From Chloromonas sp. AAM2 (Eukaryota > Chlorophyta > Chlorophyceae > Chlamydomonadales > Chlamydomonadaceae): a DNA stretch of 24,723 nucleotides. The stretch covers positions 1 to 24,723 of the forward strand of contig QAXH01006330.1 in assembly GCA_004335635.1 (NCBI GenBank), in the 5' to 3' direction. The translations under genes and the position numbers were made by a program. Position 1 is the stretch's first letter; the number at the start of each line of letters is the position of its first letter. Under the pieces are notes generated by a model. It was not told where the DNA came from and ran no database searches. It saw only the letters and a program-made list of their open reading frames with translations. Positions 15,713 to 24,723 of this stretch are shown here, one piece after another.

Positions 15713-15839
15713 CGGGTAATGGTCGCAGTCAGGTACATTTATTCGAATGTCTTCTCGTGGACATCAATGGAAGAGCATGGTTGCACACATGGTACCGCTA
15801 TGGGTCGATACTATGCTGCTCCAGTCAGACAATTTGCTC

Positions 15840-15844
15840 TTACA
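15840..15844 (-). terminator. Candidate poly(A) signal of the Gln-rich protein gene
   Basis: TTACA on the plus strand is TGTAA on the minus strand, the first such motif after the minus-strand stop at 16556. It lies about 130 bp from the opposing plus-strand signals, so the two convergent transcripts would end close together without overlapping. Confidence 0.4.
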
Positions 15845-16188
15845 GGTTGAGTTGCCTAATTGCCATATTTCCCGCTGGCACATAAAACAAGTAGAACATC
15901 CGTTGAGTATCAACGACCATACGATACATTAGTCATAGTATACAAACAGTGCCAACAACACATGTGACCTGCCGGGCAGTGAGGCGGACTGGGCCTGCAG
16001 TGCTCATTGTGCACGTACTGCATGGCCACACACATTAGGTATGGCTGCATGTGTTGATCATGGAGAGTCTTCTGATCATGGAAAGGCTGCATGGAAATGA
16101 AAGCTCCCTGGCCATAAATCACTGCATGACACCCAGTAAGCGTCATGCCACTAATACTTTAGAATGACATTACCAACAGGCCATACTC

Positions 16189-16401
16189 TCAAAACCTGCC
16201 AGGCAACTTGCCAAGGTCTTGCTTCAAATCAACGCTTGGATCGAAATTTCCATCCTCGTCAAACAAGTCAAATGAATCACAATCCTCATCCTCGTCAAAC
16301 AAGTCAAATGAATCATAATCCGCGTCCTCGTTGAACAAGTCAAATGAATCATAATCCTTGCTCTCGTCGAACAAGGTATGCCACACAACCGGCACACACA
16401 T
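16189..16401 (-). CDS. Short acidic open frame with DSFDLFDED repeats; doubtful gene or terminal exon
   Basis: An ATG-started frame of 70 residues on the minus strand. Its middle is a 12-residue repeat: DYDSFDLFNEDA, DYDSFDLFDEDE, DCDSFDLFDEDG. The repeat lies downstream of the Gln-rich gene on the same strand but in a different frame, so it could be the last exon of a longer isoform, a separate small gene, or simply a 36-bp repeat in a 3' untranslated region that happens to be open. I found no well-supported splice link. I do not recognise a family. Short acidic Phe motifs of this shape occur in clathrin-adaptor-binding tails, but that is only a resemblance. Confidence 0.25.
   Translation of the reverse strand: MCVPVVWHTLFDESKDYDSFDLFNEDADYDSFDLFDEDEDCDSFDLFDEDGNFDPSVDLKQDLGKLPGRF
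16253..16376. repeat. 36-bp tandem repeat
   Basis: Units start at 16253, 16289 and 16325, with a partial copy at 16361. Each begins TCCTCGT and contains AACAAGTCAAATGAATCA. The period is a multiple of three and codes for the FDLF repeat on the minus strand. Confidence 0.9.
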
Positions 16402-16555
16402 GTCACAGCACTCAAGTCAGGTGACATATTCCATGAGTTGCACTTGCCTGTTCCATGTCCATGTCAGGCCAGTACCGTGTTAAATCACCACCATCAGTCC
16501 GCTTGCTTCGTTAGGCCATGTACCTGCACACACTGTACCACTTGAACTCCTTGCC

Positions 16556-19148
16556 TCATGCCATGCGACTACGGGGCCGGCGGTGCCTTCCCGCCGCCTG
16601 CCCTCCTGCTGCTCCAACCTCGCCTGCCTTGATAGCCGGCACATCCACCAGAACGCCTTCCCGGCCAGCCTCATATGCAGTTGTCTGACCACTTGCCCCG
16701 GTATCCGCAGCCCTGAAGCCTGTTTCTGCAGCTGTTTCCTGCTGTTGGCTTGCAGGTGTCAAGCCCTTGGGACCAGGTTTGCCAGCACGTGCAGTCGATA
16801 CCACCGCCACAGCTTGTGCTTCCTGGGCTGCGTAGTGATGTGGAAACTCCTGGGCTGCCGTCGCTCCGGCTGCTGCCGCTCCTGCTCCTGTCGCTGCTGT
16901 TGGGTGGTTGCTGGTTGGCTGTTGCTGCCCACGTTGATGCTGCTCATGTGCTGCCTGCTTGCTGGCCATGTGCACCATCTGCCGCTGTTGCTGCTGCTGG
17001 TGCGCATGCCCTTGCTCCTGTGGCACCGCAGCCCTTGCCTTCCGCTGTTCGCGCACAATTGAGCGCACATCTGGCATGTGCTGCTGCTCAGCCTGTACCA
17101 CCTGCCCTAGCTGTGCTGACCCTGGCTGCTGCTGTATTGCAGCCATCCCCTGTCGCTGCTGACCCTGGGGCAGGCCGAGCACCATTGGAGCTGCCCCACC
17201 CAACGAAATGTCAGCAGCAGAAGAGTCAGCTTCCACATGGCCCCCCTGATGCACAGTCACGCCTGCATGATTGATTTCCATGTGACCCATACGACAAGCA
17301 TCTCGGGGTTCCGATTGACCTACAGGGTGGTCAACAGCTGAGACTGCAGTGTGAGGCTGACCTTGACTTGTGAGGGCCGCAGCAGGCTGTGGGTGAGCGG
17401 TGATGAGGCCTGGGGAGATGCGCTGAGCGTGTGCATGCCTGGGCACCAAATGCAGGTCCTGAAGGGAGTTGGACATCAGCCTGACGTTTGCCACATCCTG
17501 GTCTGGAGTTGCAACTGACTGTTGCAGTGCCAGCCGGCTGCGGGTTGCCTGCTGTTGCTGGAGCAGCGAGGCCTGCAGGCGTGTCTGGACTGCCCTGTCC
17601 TGCTGCTGCTGGGGCTCCTGCTGCTGCTGCCTCGGATCCTGGGACACTGGCAGCCGCCGTTGCTGAGTGGGCTGGACGCTGCCAGCCTGGTCCAGCTGGG
17701 GTGCTGCTGCTGCTGCTGGCTGTTCCAGCTGCTGCTGTAGCCATGATGCCTTTCCAGCCTGCAGTGGTGCTGGTATTGCTTCTGCACCAGCTGGACGAAA
17801 CGATGCACCCAAAGTCGGTTTGTATCTGTTTGCATCAGGCACGCCTGCTGCTGCTGCATGCTGGTTGGTGCTGTGGGGCGGAGCAACAGGCATCACCACC
17901 ACCTCTGCCCCACCCGCAAACAGCGGATTTGTGTATATGCCAGCAGAAGAAGGGCGGCCACGTGCTAAATTGGCAGTGCGCTGCTGCACGACCATGAAGC
18001 TAGATGGTACGCCGAGATGCCCTGCTGGTTGAGTGCTGGTGATGTAGCCCAGGGTCGGTTTGGTGAAAATGTGGTGCTGGTCTGGTTGCAGCTGCGCGCC
18101 AGCTGCTGCTGTGACAAGGCTGGCTTTGTTGGATGGTGCTGCCGCCTGAACCCGCACGATGGCACTGGCTGTTGGAACTTGCCTGTAAGTCAGCGCCTCA
18201 TGGTCGTGTCTGTCAGCATACCGATCATGCACTGTTTGTCCCTTGGCTACCATGTAGTGGAGCATGCCTTGGTCAGAATGTGACAGCGACTTTGCATGGG
18301 GCTTGGAAGTGTCGCCTGCTGCATGTAGAATGGGTGGGTTGAGGCTGGCAGAGCGTGGCTTGGGCGGTTGGCGCGGTGAGCGCATGACCATGCATCTTTC
18401 TAACGGCCCAATTGCAGCCATGTGCAGCGCGTCTGGGATAGCTGGGGAGCGGTCCTCTGAGAGAGGAGAGTCTCGTGCAGAGACGCCCACATCGATAGTC
18501 AGGTGCTGCAAACGGCCTTTGGGTGCTGAACATGCAGCCGCTGGTGCTGTTGGTGTTGGTGAAGGACTGCTTATGTCAGCCTTGAGCTCAAGCAACGTTC
18601 GCCTAAGTAAATCTGGCGCTTGCAGGGAGCGGATGGCGACTGTAGCGACGTGGCCATCTTCCGCCAGGAAGTTGATATGCACATGGCCTGAGATGACTTT
18701 GACATGACTTGCGACATGGCTGACAGTGACCTGCCGAATGGAATCGACGGGGATGTTGCACCAGTCCTTGGCGCCACCCTGCAATTAAAGACCGATGACA
18801 GAATAAGCTACGGAAACATAGCCATGCGCGATTTGCTCGCGTGCAAGCTGGAAATGTCATGCTTGCAAACAGATGATATGAAAATGGAGGGCGCAAAAAT
18901 GCAAGGACTGTGCTTGCCTGTTTACAGACGAGCATGGAATTGTCGTTTTCCAGCACGAGCCAGAGTTCGTGTTCCAGAGCCCACTGCTTGGCTTTGGATG
19001 TGCGAGTCCGCATCCACGTCTGAAGGCCTGGTATACAGGCATTGGGTTCTCCACGCCTCCGTGAGGAACGCACACGCTCCATGTTGGCCCATTCCTCAGC
19101 CAAGCTGTCCGTGTCAAACAAAAACTGCTGGGTGCGCCGGGCCACCAT
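16556..19148 (-). CDS. Uncharacterised Gln/Ala-rich protein with possible PH-like N-terminal domain
   Basis: Two exons on the minus strand: 19148-18918 and 18778-16556, 817 residues. The joining intron (18917-18779) starts with GC (AAACAG|GCAAGC) and ends AATTGCAG; it keeps phase 0 and joins LENDNSMLVCKQ to GGAKDWCNIPVDSIRQ. The N-terminal 145 residues are the only part that looks folded: a basic helix, WALEHELWLVLENDNSML, then alternating hydrophobic strands (VSHVKVISGHVHINFLAEDGHVATVAIRS) and an amphipathic LLRRTLLELK. This resembles a PH-type barrel plus end helix, but the match is my inference. The rest is low complexity: Pro/Ser-rich, a Gln-rich block at about 424-497, and more Gln/His/Ala stretches. 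KPTLG occurs twice. ATG 19148 has A at -3 and G at +4; the open frame runs upstream to a TTG at 19187, so a further 5' exon is possible. I cannot assign a function. Confidence 0.62.
18779..18917 (-). other. GC-AG intron in the Gln-rich protein gene
   Basis: The donor AAACAG|GCAAGC matches the strong GC-donor consensus and is in phase 0 with the acceptor AATTGCAG|GGT. The best GT alternative, T|GTAAAC nine bases earlier in transcription order, leaves phase 1 and breaks the frame. A weaker GT in phase 0 (CTC|GTCTGT) cannot be fully excluded. Confidence 0.65.
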
Positions 19149-19729
19149 GTTCAGTTTGCGGCGGGACGAAGACTTGAGCAAATGCAAAGCGGTGAAATGG
19201 CCAAGGAGCTGGGCGGAGAATAGTCGTTTCTTTCTGTCACAGGCTTAACTTGTGTGTTGTGTGACCTGCCTGAAAATCTGTGAGCGCGCAGTGGCCTGTG
19301 AGCAATGAGCGGACAGAAACTTCACTGTTGTAAACGCTTAGTCGGAGTCCGCCAACCAAGCAAGAACACCGTAACTGTAGTTGATGCCACCGCAATGTAT
19401 ATCCACGCTTAAACACATACGCAAAGACTGCAAGAATACCTTAGGCTCACCAGAAAGGGCCACCAAGTAGCATTGGTCCTAGACAGGGTTTCCACAGCCA
19501 TGTATGCCTACATGTGCGTCCATCATGCCATCAGCTACAACACAAACTCGCTTTGCCTCGTTTGTTGCAGTTCTTGATTATTTTTTGCTACATCGACATT
19601 CCGCGGTTGAGCTGTTCTCACGTGGCCGTGATTGCGTGGCAACCACTCTCAACCGACAGCACTCGGGTTTTGGGCGTGATTGCTCGGCTTTCAATCCCAT
19701 TCCCATACAATTGCCTTCACGAGATAAGA
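19149..19729. promoter_or_regulatory. Divergent promoter region between the Gln-rich gene and malate dehydrogenase
   Basis: About 580 bp separate two genes pointing away from each other. The malate dehydrogenase frame stays open upstream of its ATG to about 19514, but the added residues look neither like a presequence nor like any family, so I treat them as leader. No clear TATA box is seen. Confidence 0.45.
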
Positions 19730-21716
19730 ATGCAGGTCCACAAGAACATTGCAGGTGAGCAACATGTGAGCACAGTAAGGTCAAGATCTCCGAATGGGTC
19801 TTTGCATATCTGATGCGATGATCTGCCGATCGCAGGTCCGAGCCGTGTGGCCAGCAGTGGCTCGCGGGCTGCCACTGTGGCTCCAGCGCGCCAAGGCAGG
19901 CGCAGCACAGTGCGTGTTGAAGCACGGAAGGTGGCGCTTCTCGGCGCTGCAGGTGGCATCGGCCAGCCCTTGTCCCTGCTGCTCAAGGTGCGGCCAGCAT
20001 ATCAGTAATAGTGATTGCGCGAAAGGCTGATGCTTGTCTTTCGGCCGCCATCGTGGGCTTTACTCAGGAATGGCGTGCTACTGTCGTGCAGATGAACAAG
20101 CTTGTCACGGAACTGGCCCTCTACGATATTGTCGGTGTCGCTGGCGTTGCAGCTGACATCTCTCACTGTAATACGCCTGTCAAGGTGTGTGCAGACGCTG
20201 CGGACAGTTTGAGTCCTGGAGCTCACTCAGACGATGTTTCCGACACCACAGTTCCGGATTTCTGCAGGTTGTTGCTCACACTGGAGCTGAGGAGCTCTCT
20301 GGCGCACTGAAGGGAGCTGAGCTGGTTGTCATCCCAGCTGGTGTGCCCCGCAAGCCGGGCATGACCCGTGATGATCTGTTCAACACAAATGCTGGTGAGC
20401 ACATCGTGTCCTGCCATGCATGCATCTGCCATGCACTCACGCGTTGAGCCAGACCCTATAAACTCGCTGATTTGGCTGTTTGCAGGCATTGTCAGGACTT
20501 TGGTCGAGAGCATCGCCAAGCACTGTCCAGGGGTAAGTTGTCACTCCGTCAATAAACAGGTATTGCAGCACACACACACAGTCACAGCACTATCTGGATA
20601 CAGTGAGCTTGGCACTGCCTCATGTGCCCATCTGGAACAGGTACCATGTACCATGTGTGTGTGTGTACCATGGCATCGTTTCCACCCTGTATCACTGCCC
20701 CAATCGTGCACTCGCAGGCTGTGATTGCAATTGTGACCAACCCCGTCAACTCAACTGTCCCTATTGCTGCTGAGACTCTGAAGAAGGCCGGCGTGTATGA
20801 CCCACGCAAGCTCTTGGGTGTGAGCACATTGGACGTGGTTCGCGCCAACACCTTTGTGGCTGAGGCTAAGGGCCTGGACATGAAGGATGTGGACGTGCCA
20901 GTCATCGGTGGCCATGCAGGTGCCACCATTCTGCCCCTGCTATCCCAGGTCAGTGGCATTTCCGCACAAGGCACAAATGCAACGTTTCTGCCAACCACCC
21001 CATGCTGCCAAGGCCTGGCTACACACATGCAGCGAGTGAGCAATATAAGCACAGTGATGCAATATCAATCTGCTCGCCTGTACGTAGGCCACTCCACCAG
21101 TGACCTTCACGGAAGCAGAGAAGAAGGCCATGACCGAGAAGATCCAGAACGCTGGCACTGTCGTGGTTGAGGCCAAGGCAGGCAAGGGCAGTGCCACTCT
21201 GTCGATGGCTTATGCAGCAGCCCGCATGGCGGAGTCAACACTGTTGGGTCTCAACGGCGAGCCAAACATCTATGAGTGCAGCTTTGTGCAGTCCGATGTG
21301 AGTGGCCAGATACAGCCCTGCCTTTGTTGGTGGGATGGCACACCACAAGTGCATGTAGCATGCAGGGTGGTGATGGTGATCGTAATTTGGCAACTTATAT
21401 GTGTCGCCTAACTCCCTGCTGTGGCATTGGTACATGCTGGCAGACGTTGAGCAAAAAACACAGGTTGTTGAAAGACGTTTGTTGTGCCAAGTGCCGTTGG
21501 TGTGACTCTCCTGCATTGTAGGTTGTGCCAGGCGTCCCCTTCTTTGCCAGCAAGGTGCTCTTGGGGCCACAGGGCGTCTCCAAGGTGCTTGGCTTGGGAG
21601 AGATGGATGCGTTTGAGAAGGCACAGTTCGAAGCCATGCTTCCAGAGCTCAAGGATCAGATTGCCAAGGGGCAGGCGTTCGTGCTCAACCCACCCGCGCC
21701 CGTTGCCGCCGCGTAA
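19730..21716 (+). CDS. NAD-dependent malate dehydrogenase, probably plastidic
   Basis: Eight exons: 19730-19754, 19836-19987, 20092-20184, 20268-20394, 20486-20532, 20718-20948, 21088-21297 and 21522-21716 (TAA). All are GT-AG with matching phases; 359 residues. The enzyme interconverts malate and oxaloacetate with NAD(H). Visible marks are the Rossmann loop GAAGGIGQP (45-53), Asp71 at the end of the second strand (LALYDI), expected for NAD rather than NADP, the mobile substrate loop [15 protein letters not shown] with Arg118 and Arg124, TNPVNS, the catalytic pair in LDVVRAN (Asp187, Arg190) and GGHAG (His214). The first 38 residues are rich in Arg, Ser and Ala and end in VRVEA, a typical plastid processing context; mitochondrial import is the alternative. 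There is no C-terminal peroxisomal signal, and the Cys-bearing extensions of the redox-regulated NADP enzyme are absent. The ATG has A at -3. Confidence 0.97.
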
Positions 21717-22190
21717 GCTGGAATCACTTGCAGTGCTGGCTTGAATCCTGCCGCAGACATGCTGGCATGATGCAGTGGCAGCAGGCTCGTGTTGATTTGC
21801 ACAGCGTCATGACAGTGTCAAACCTCCACTTGCTGCTTCACATGTTCATAAGGCACGATGATGCGCGGGTGTGTTGTTTAAGAGAGCAAGTTTGTGTGCA
21901 TGGTGTGACTCATGGAATGGTGGGAGCTCTCAACCTCTGCCAACATCAACTATTGACACGGAACCCTGCCTTGTGAAGGTGCATGGTCAATTTCTTTTTT
22001 AAGGACTGCGCTGAAGCCCCATGCATTCTTTTCGTTATGGACATGCCCCTTCTTTCTAATGGCAGGAGTAGATGTGTGCTTGGTGTGTTCCGTGTTGTTC
22101 TGAATACGTCGTATGCCGCAGTTGCAGATCTCTCTGGGATGCATGAGAGCACCGCCTGCAACGCTATGTGCACGTTGAGTAAAATGCAAG

Positions 22191-22195
22191 TGTAA
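22191..22195 (+). terminator. Candidate poly(A) signal of malate dehydrogenase
   Basis: This is the first TGTAA after the stop, about 475 nt downstream, and it is followed within 15 nt by an A-rich run where cleavage would be expected. Confidence 0.6.
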
Positions 22196-22214
22196 GACAC
22201 TAGATCATAAAAAA

Positions 22215-22356
22215 AAGTTTGCCAGTTCTGGGACAGTTTCTGTGTGACACAGTTATGAGGTCTCTGTGGAACTAGTATTTTCAGGATTGCGCCCTTTCAG
22301 GTTTCCATTTCAGAGTACTCACAGTGGAACTGGATAGTCTTAGAACTGGCAAACTT
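22215..22356. repeat. 15-bp perfect inverted repeat enclosing 112 bp
   Basis: AAGTTTGCCAGTTCT at 22215-22229 is matched by its exact reverse complement at 22342-22356. The arms start just beyond the presumed malate dehydrogenase cleavage site. No obvious target-site duplication flanks them, so this could be a small nonautonomous element, a hairpin, or a remnant. Confidence 0.7.
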
Positions 22357-22412
22357 CCTTTCTTTGGGGCATGCTGCAGGGTGAGGGCTCGCAGAAGCCA
22401 GTCCGTTAGCTG

Positions 22413-22422
22413 TTGACGTCAA
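22413..22422. promoter_or_regulatory. CRE-like palindrome TTGACGTCAA
   Basis: A perfect 10-bp palindrome with the TGACGTCA core bound by many bZIP factors, about 370 bp upstream of the cyclic-nucleotide-binding-like gene. Such a site can occur by chance, so the role is only a suggestion. Confidence 0.25.
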
Positions 22423-22789
22423 TGTTATTGACAACGATCACATCCAGGCGAGCTGAGATGCACACACAGCAGAGTGTCCTCGGCTTAAGCTGGTCAGTGG
22501 GCAGTTCGCATAATACGTGGAACAACTGTGACATGGGAATGCTCCACGACGTCTGCAGGTCCTGGCATTCTTGCCTTCTGCATAAGAGAGTCATCCGTGT
22601 TGGATCAGGCGTCTCCCATCTGGGCCGTTTCTGTGTTGCTTGCATGGCGGTTTCCTCGACGCGACGATAGACTGCAGGGTTCAGTGGCTATTGAGTGCGT
22701 GCAACATATGGAGTGTGCTTAATAAAAGCTTAGCATTGGATGGACCATCTGACCATCACTTGCTACTGCCCCCGGCTCACCGTGTCTTG

Positions 22790-24723
22790 ATGGAGCTGAG
22801 GGATTACAGCACGAGCCTGTGGAGCCAGCCAGTGCGCAGCAGCAAGTTAGATAAAGAATTTGCCGGGCGCAGGTCTCTACCTTCCGCGGTTCCCCGGCTG
22901 CACAGGCGCGTGCGCTTCTTGCAAACAGAGATTCAAGTTTGAGCTCTAGCAACTGCGACATCGCGGCCATTTGTCGTATTTGCTCGCTTTTGGCACTCAT
23001 GCGTCTCGTACCAACTGCCAATCTGCCCCACTGTGAGCTACTGTGAGCATAGTGTTGCTGTTGTTCAACTCAATTTCAATGCAGTGCCAAGGATGTTGCA
23101 GCTGCAGCTCAGCAGCAGGCTGGCGTGCAACGGCTGACAGTACTGTGCCAGAAAGCGAGTGACCAGCGGAGTGCTGAAGATGTCAGGTAGAGTGACATGT
23201 GTGCACGAACTCGGATGCATGGAGAGGCCAAGCTGCTTAACCCTAAACCAGGCTTTAATGTAGAGGGCTGTAAATGCGTATGCGCATGGCTGAACACAGA
23301 AAATTTATGATGATAGCAGGGCACGAGCACAGGGCACACAGGCAGACAGACGATGCTGCAGGCGGCAGGGCACCCAAGACGCAGACATACACATGAATGA
23401 ACAGGGAAAAGGCGGGAAGGGAGAGAGTAGGCGTATGAAGCAGGGACATGGAGCTGCTAACACGACGCAGAGACATCTCAGTACGGCTGTCCAAGCATGC
23501 ACGCAGCAAGCCGGGCGCATGGTACCATGGAGCAAGGATCTGCATTCCATTAGAAATCTGTAGTACAGGAAATACAGACCCAGGGTTCTCATTACGCCCT
23601 CATGTACTTCAGCGTCGTATGTCCTGGCTAACTGACATGCCGCGCATGCAGCACGGTGCGCACACTGGTCTGTGCCATGTGTCCGTTCTACGCCATGTGG
23701 CCCGCCATGCTTCAAACGGAGCTCGCACGCATGCTCACCACTGAGGTGCGACTCGCCATCCTCGCCATCATCACATGATTTTTCGCAATATGTGGCCCTT
23801 GATGTCTTAGACACGTACAGCAAACCTTTATGGTGTATGCAAAATTAATGGCATTCCTTCCAGCAAATGCTCTCTTCAATCTCATCGCCACAGAGATGCC
23901 ACAAATGCTCTCGTTGATCGCATCGCCAGGTGTGTCAGCAATTAGATGACCAGTGTTTATCACTTCCACAGTTTCATAGTATCATTTTTCATCATCTTCA
24001 TCGTGACTTTTTGCGTTATGCAGTCCTTGAGATTTATATGGTATTTTTTCCAGCAAATGCTTGGCATTCAATAAGTCATGGGGGTTTTGCTTGAATACAC
24101 TACGATGCGAACTGTGTCACTCAATTGGATCACAGGCATGATGACACCATGCCACTCACTGGTTTGGATAGTAGGCAAGCATGTGCGGCTCGTCATCATC
24201 ACATGGCTTTCCGCATGACGCAGTTTTGCAGGCCGCAGTGCTGCAGACCGAGCAGCCTAGGCGCAAAGCAGCCACTTGAGCCAGCTTTGCAACCAAAAAA
24301 GACTGGTGCACATACTATGATGCAGCCCTACAGATATTTACAGCTACACCTCATAGACTGATATGCATAGTTCGCCTTGTCGTGTGATGCAGGTGCTCGT
24401 TGAGCGTGAGAGTGTGATATCCCGCGGCCTGGTGCCCACAAAGCTCTTCATTGTGCTCTCCGGCAAGGTGCGAGGGGTTTGCAGCCATGCCACACTCACA
24501 TGCTCTCAAAGACACCCACGTGCTCCTTGATTGTCTGCAGCTACTGTTTCATATGGAATTGCCATACTTGCCCGTTCCGTTTTAATGGGTTGCCATACCT
24601 GCCCGTTCCGATCCAATGGGTTGCCATACCTGCCCGTTCCGATCCAATGGGTTGCCATACCTGCCCGTTCCGATCCAATGGGTTGCCATACCTGCCCGTT
24701 CCGATCCAATGGGTTGCCATACC
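22790..24723 (+). CDS. Cyclic-nucleotide-binding-domain-like protein, N-terminal part (runs off the window)
   Basis: Exons: 22790-22872, 23085-23186, 23652-23745 and 24393-24467, then an intron to the window edge. Phases agree at every junction and give 118 residues so far. The last two exons read CPFYAMWPAMLQTELARMLTTE then VLVERESVISRGLVP and TKLFIVLSGK. This fits the start of the cyclic-nucleotide-binding fold: a helix after a Pro-Phe step, then the first beta-roll strands with the Ile-x-x-Gly turn and the conserved I/V-L-S-G-K/R strand. The phosphate-binding cassette would lie further right, so ligand binding cannot be judged. Ahead of it are a short polar segment (ELRDYSTSLWSQPVR) and an Ala/Gln helix (AKDVAAAAQQQAGVQRL). 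The start at ATG 22790 is the weakest point: its context is poor and the first donor (CGCAG|GTCTCT) is not strong. Upstream exons are possible. Known proteins with this fold include kinases, channels and transporters; which one this is remains open. Confidence 0.62.
23766..24240. repeat. Degenerate dispersed repeat in an intron of the cyclic-nucleotide-binding-like gene
   Basis: The core CATCATC(ACATG) plus TTTCGCA/TATG recurs at about 23766, 23990 and 24194, and the exact 14-mer TTCCAGCAAATGCT recurs at 23858 and 24048. A subrepeat of about 38 bp (CAAATGCTCTC ... CATCGCCA) occurs twice between 23864 and 23930. The copies are too diverged to align fully by eye. Confidence 0.55.
24556..24723. 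repeat. 31-bp minisatellite running off the right edge
   Basis: The unit is GGGTTGCCATACCTGCCCG followed by TTCCGATCCAAT. Copies start at 24587, 24618, 24649 and 24680 and continue to the edge; the first copy, from about 24556, is diverged. The array lies in an intron, 90 bp after the donor at 24468. Confidence 0.93.

Larger units (their letters stand above)
14965..16555. other. Convergent intergenic region with 3' untranslated sequences
   Basis: A 1.6-kb stretch between two convergent genes. It contains the short A-B-B-A repeat, poly(A) signals for both strands and a 36-bp acidic-coding repeat near 16253. Apart from that repeat I see no open frame with splice or family support. Confidence 0.55.
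21717..22789. other. Intergenic region downstream of malate dehydrogenase
   Basis: A 1.07-kb stretch. The left half is presumed 3' untranslated sequence ending near TGTAA at 22191. It then holds the 15-bp inverted repeat, a perfect TTGACGTCAA palindrome at 22413 and an A/T-rich TTAATAAAAG at about 22717, before the ATG of the next gene. Upstream exons of that next gene could lie here but none is convincing. Confidence 0.5.

Noticed and set aside
16583..18032. Several plus-strand Cys/Leu/Ala-rich frames of up to 174 residues
   Set aside because: They are antisense shadows of CAG/CTG-rich codons in the Gln-rich gene. The minus frame is far longer.
19514..19729. Upstream in-frame extension of malate dehydrogenase
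   Set aside because: The 72 extra residues are not presequence-like (hydrophobic FLIIFCYIDI) and the ATG at 19730 gives a typical plastid transit peptide with a good context.
24506..24709. Minus-strand frame with repeated Gly-Arg-Tyr-Gly-Asn motifs
   Set aside because: It is a by-product of the 31-bp minisatellite; the motif changes frame from copy to copy.

Overview
The window is nuclear DNA of a eukaryote and almost certainly a green alga (Chlorophyta). All recognisable genes are cut by many short GT-AG introns (about 60 to 650 bp), with two GC-AG introns. TGTAA, the usual green-algal poly(A) signal, lies downstream of most stop codons. Two metabolic enzymes carry plastid-type N-terminal extensions, and base composition is moderately GC with many CA/TG-rich simple repeats. 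Species cannot be named from the sequence. No bacterial operon, tRNA, rRNA, CRISPR array or recognisable transposase was seen.

Layout: (1) 1-3172, plus strand, the 3' part of a tomosyn/Lgl-type gene ending in an R-SNARE helix. (2) 3781-5755, minus strand, a two-exon F-box-like/leucine-rich protein, convergent with gene 1. (3) 6190-10667, plus, spermidine synthase in ten exons, complete. (4) 11266-14964, plus, a small transaldolase / fructose-6-phosphate aldolase-type (TalC/MipB-like) enzyme in seven exons with a probable plastid presequence. (5) 16556-19148, minus, a large Gln/Ala-rich protein with a possible PH-like N-terminal domain. (6) 19730-21716, plus, NAD-dependent malate dehydrogenase in eight exons with a probable plastid transit peptide. 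(7) 22790 to beyond the right edge, plus, the start of a protein with a cyclic-nucleotide-binding-type fold. I derived the exon chains by hand from splice sites, reading phase and family conservation; all listed junctions keep phase.

The genes look like independent single transcription units. Spermidine synthase belongs to polyamine synthesis, the TalC-like enzyme and malate dehydrogenase to central carbon metabolism (probably plastid), and the tomosyn-like protein to vesicle fusion. Nothing shows that they act together. Gene pairs 2/3 and 5/6 are divergent and share promoter regions of about 430 and 580 bp. Pairs 1/2 and 4/5 are convergent.

I found no convincing new multi-gene system. The points most worth a second look are the two GC-AG introns, a duplicated in-frame splice donor in the TalC-like gene, a 15-bp perfect inverted repeat just beyond the malate dehydrogenase poly(A) signal, several intronic minisatellites (21 bp, 31 bp, 13 bp), a 36-bp acidic FDLF-coding repeat, and the uncharacterised Gln-rich and cyclic-nucleotide-binding-like proteins.
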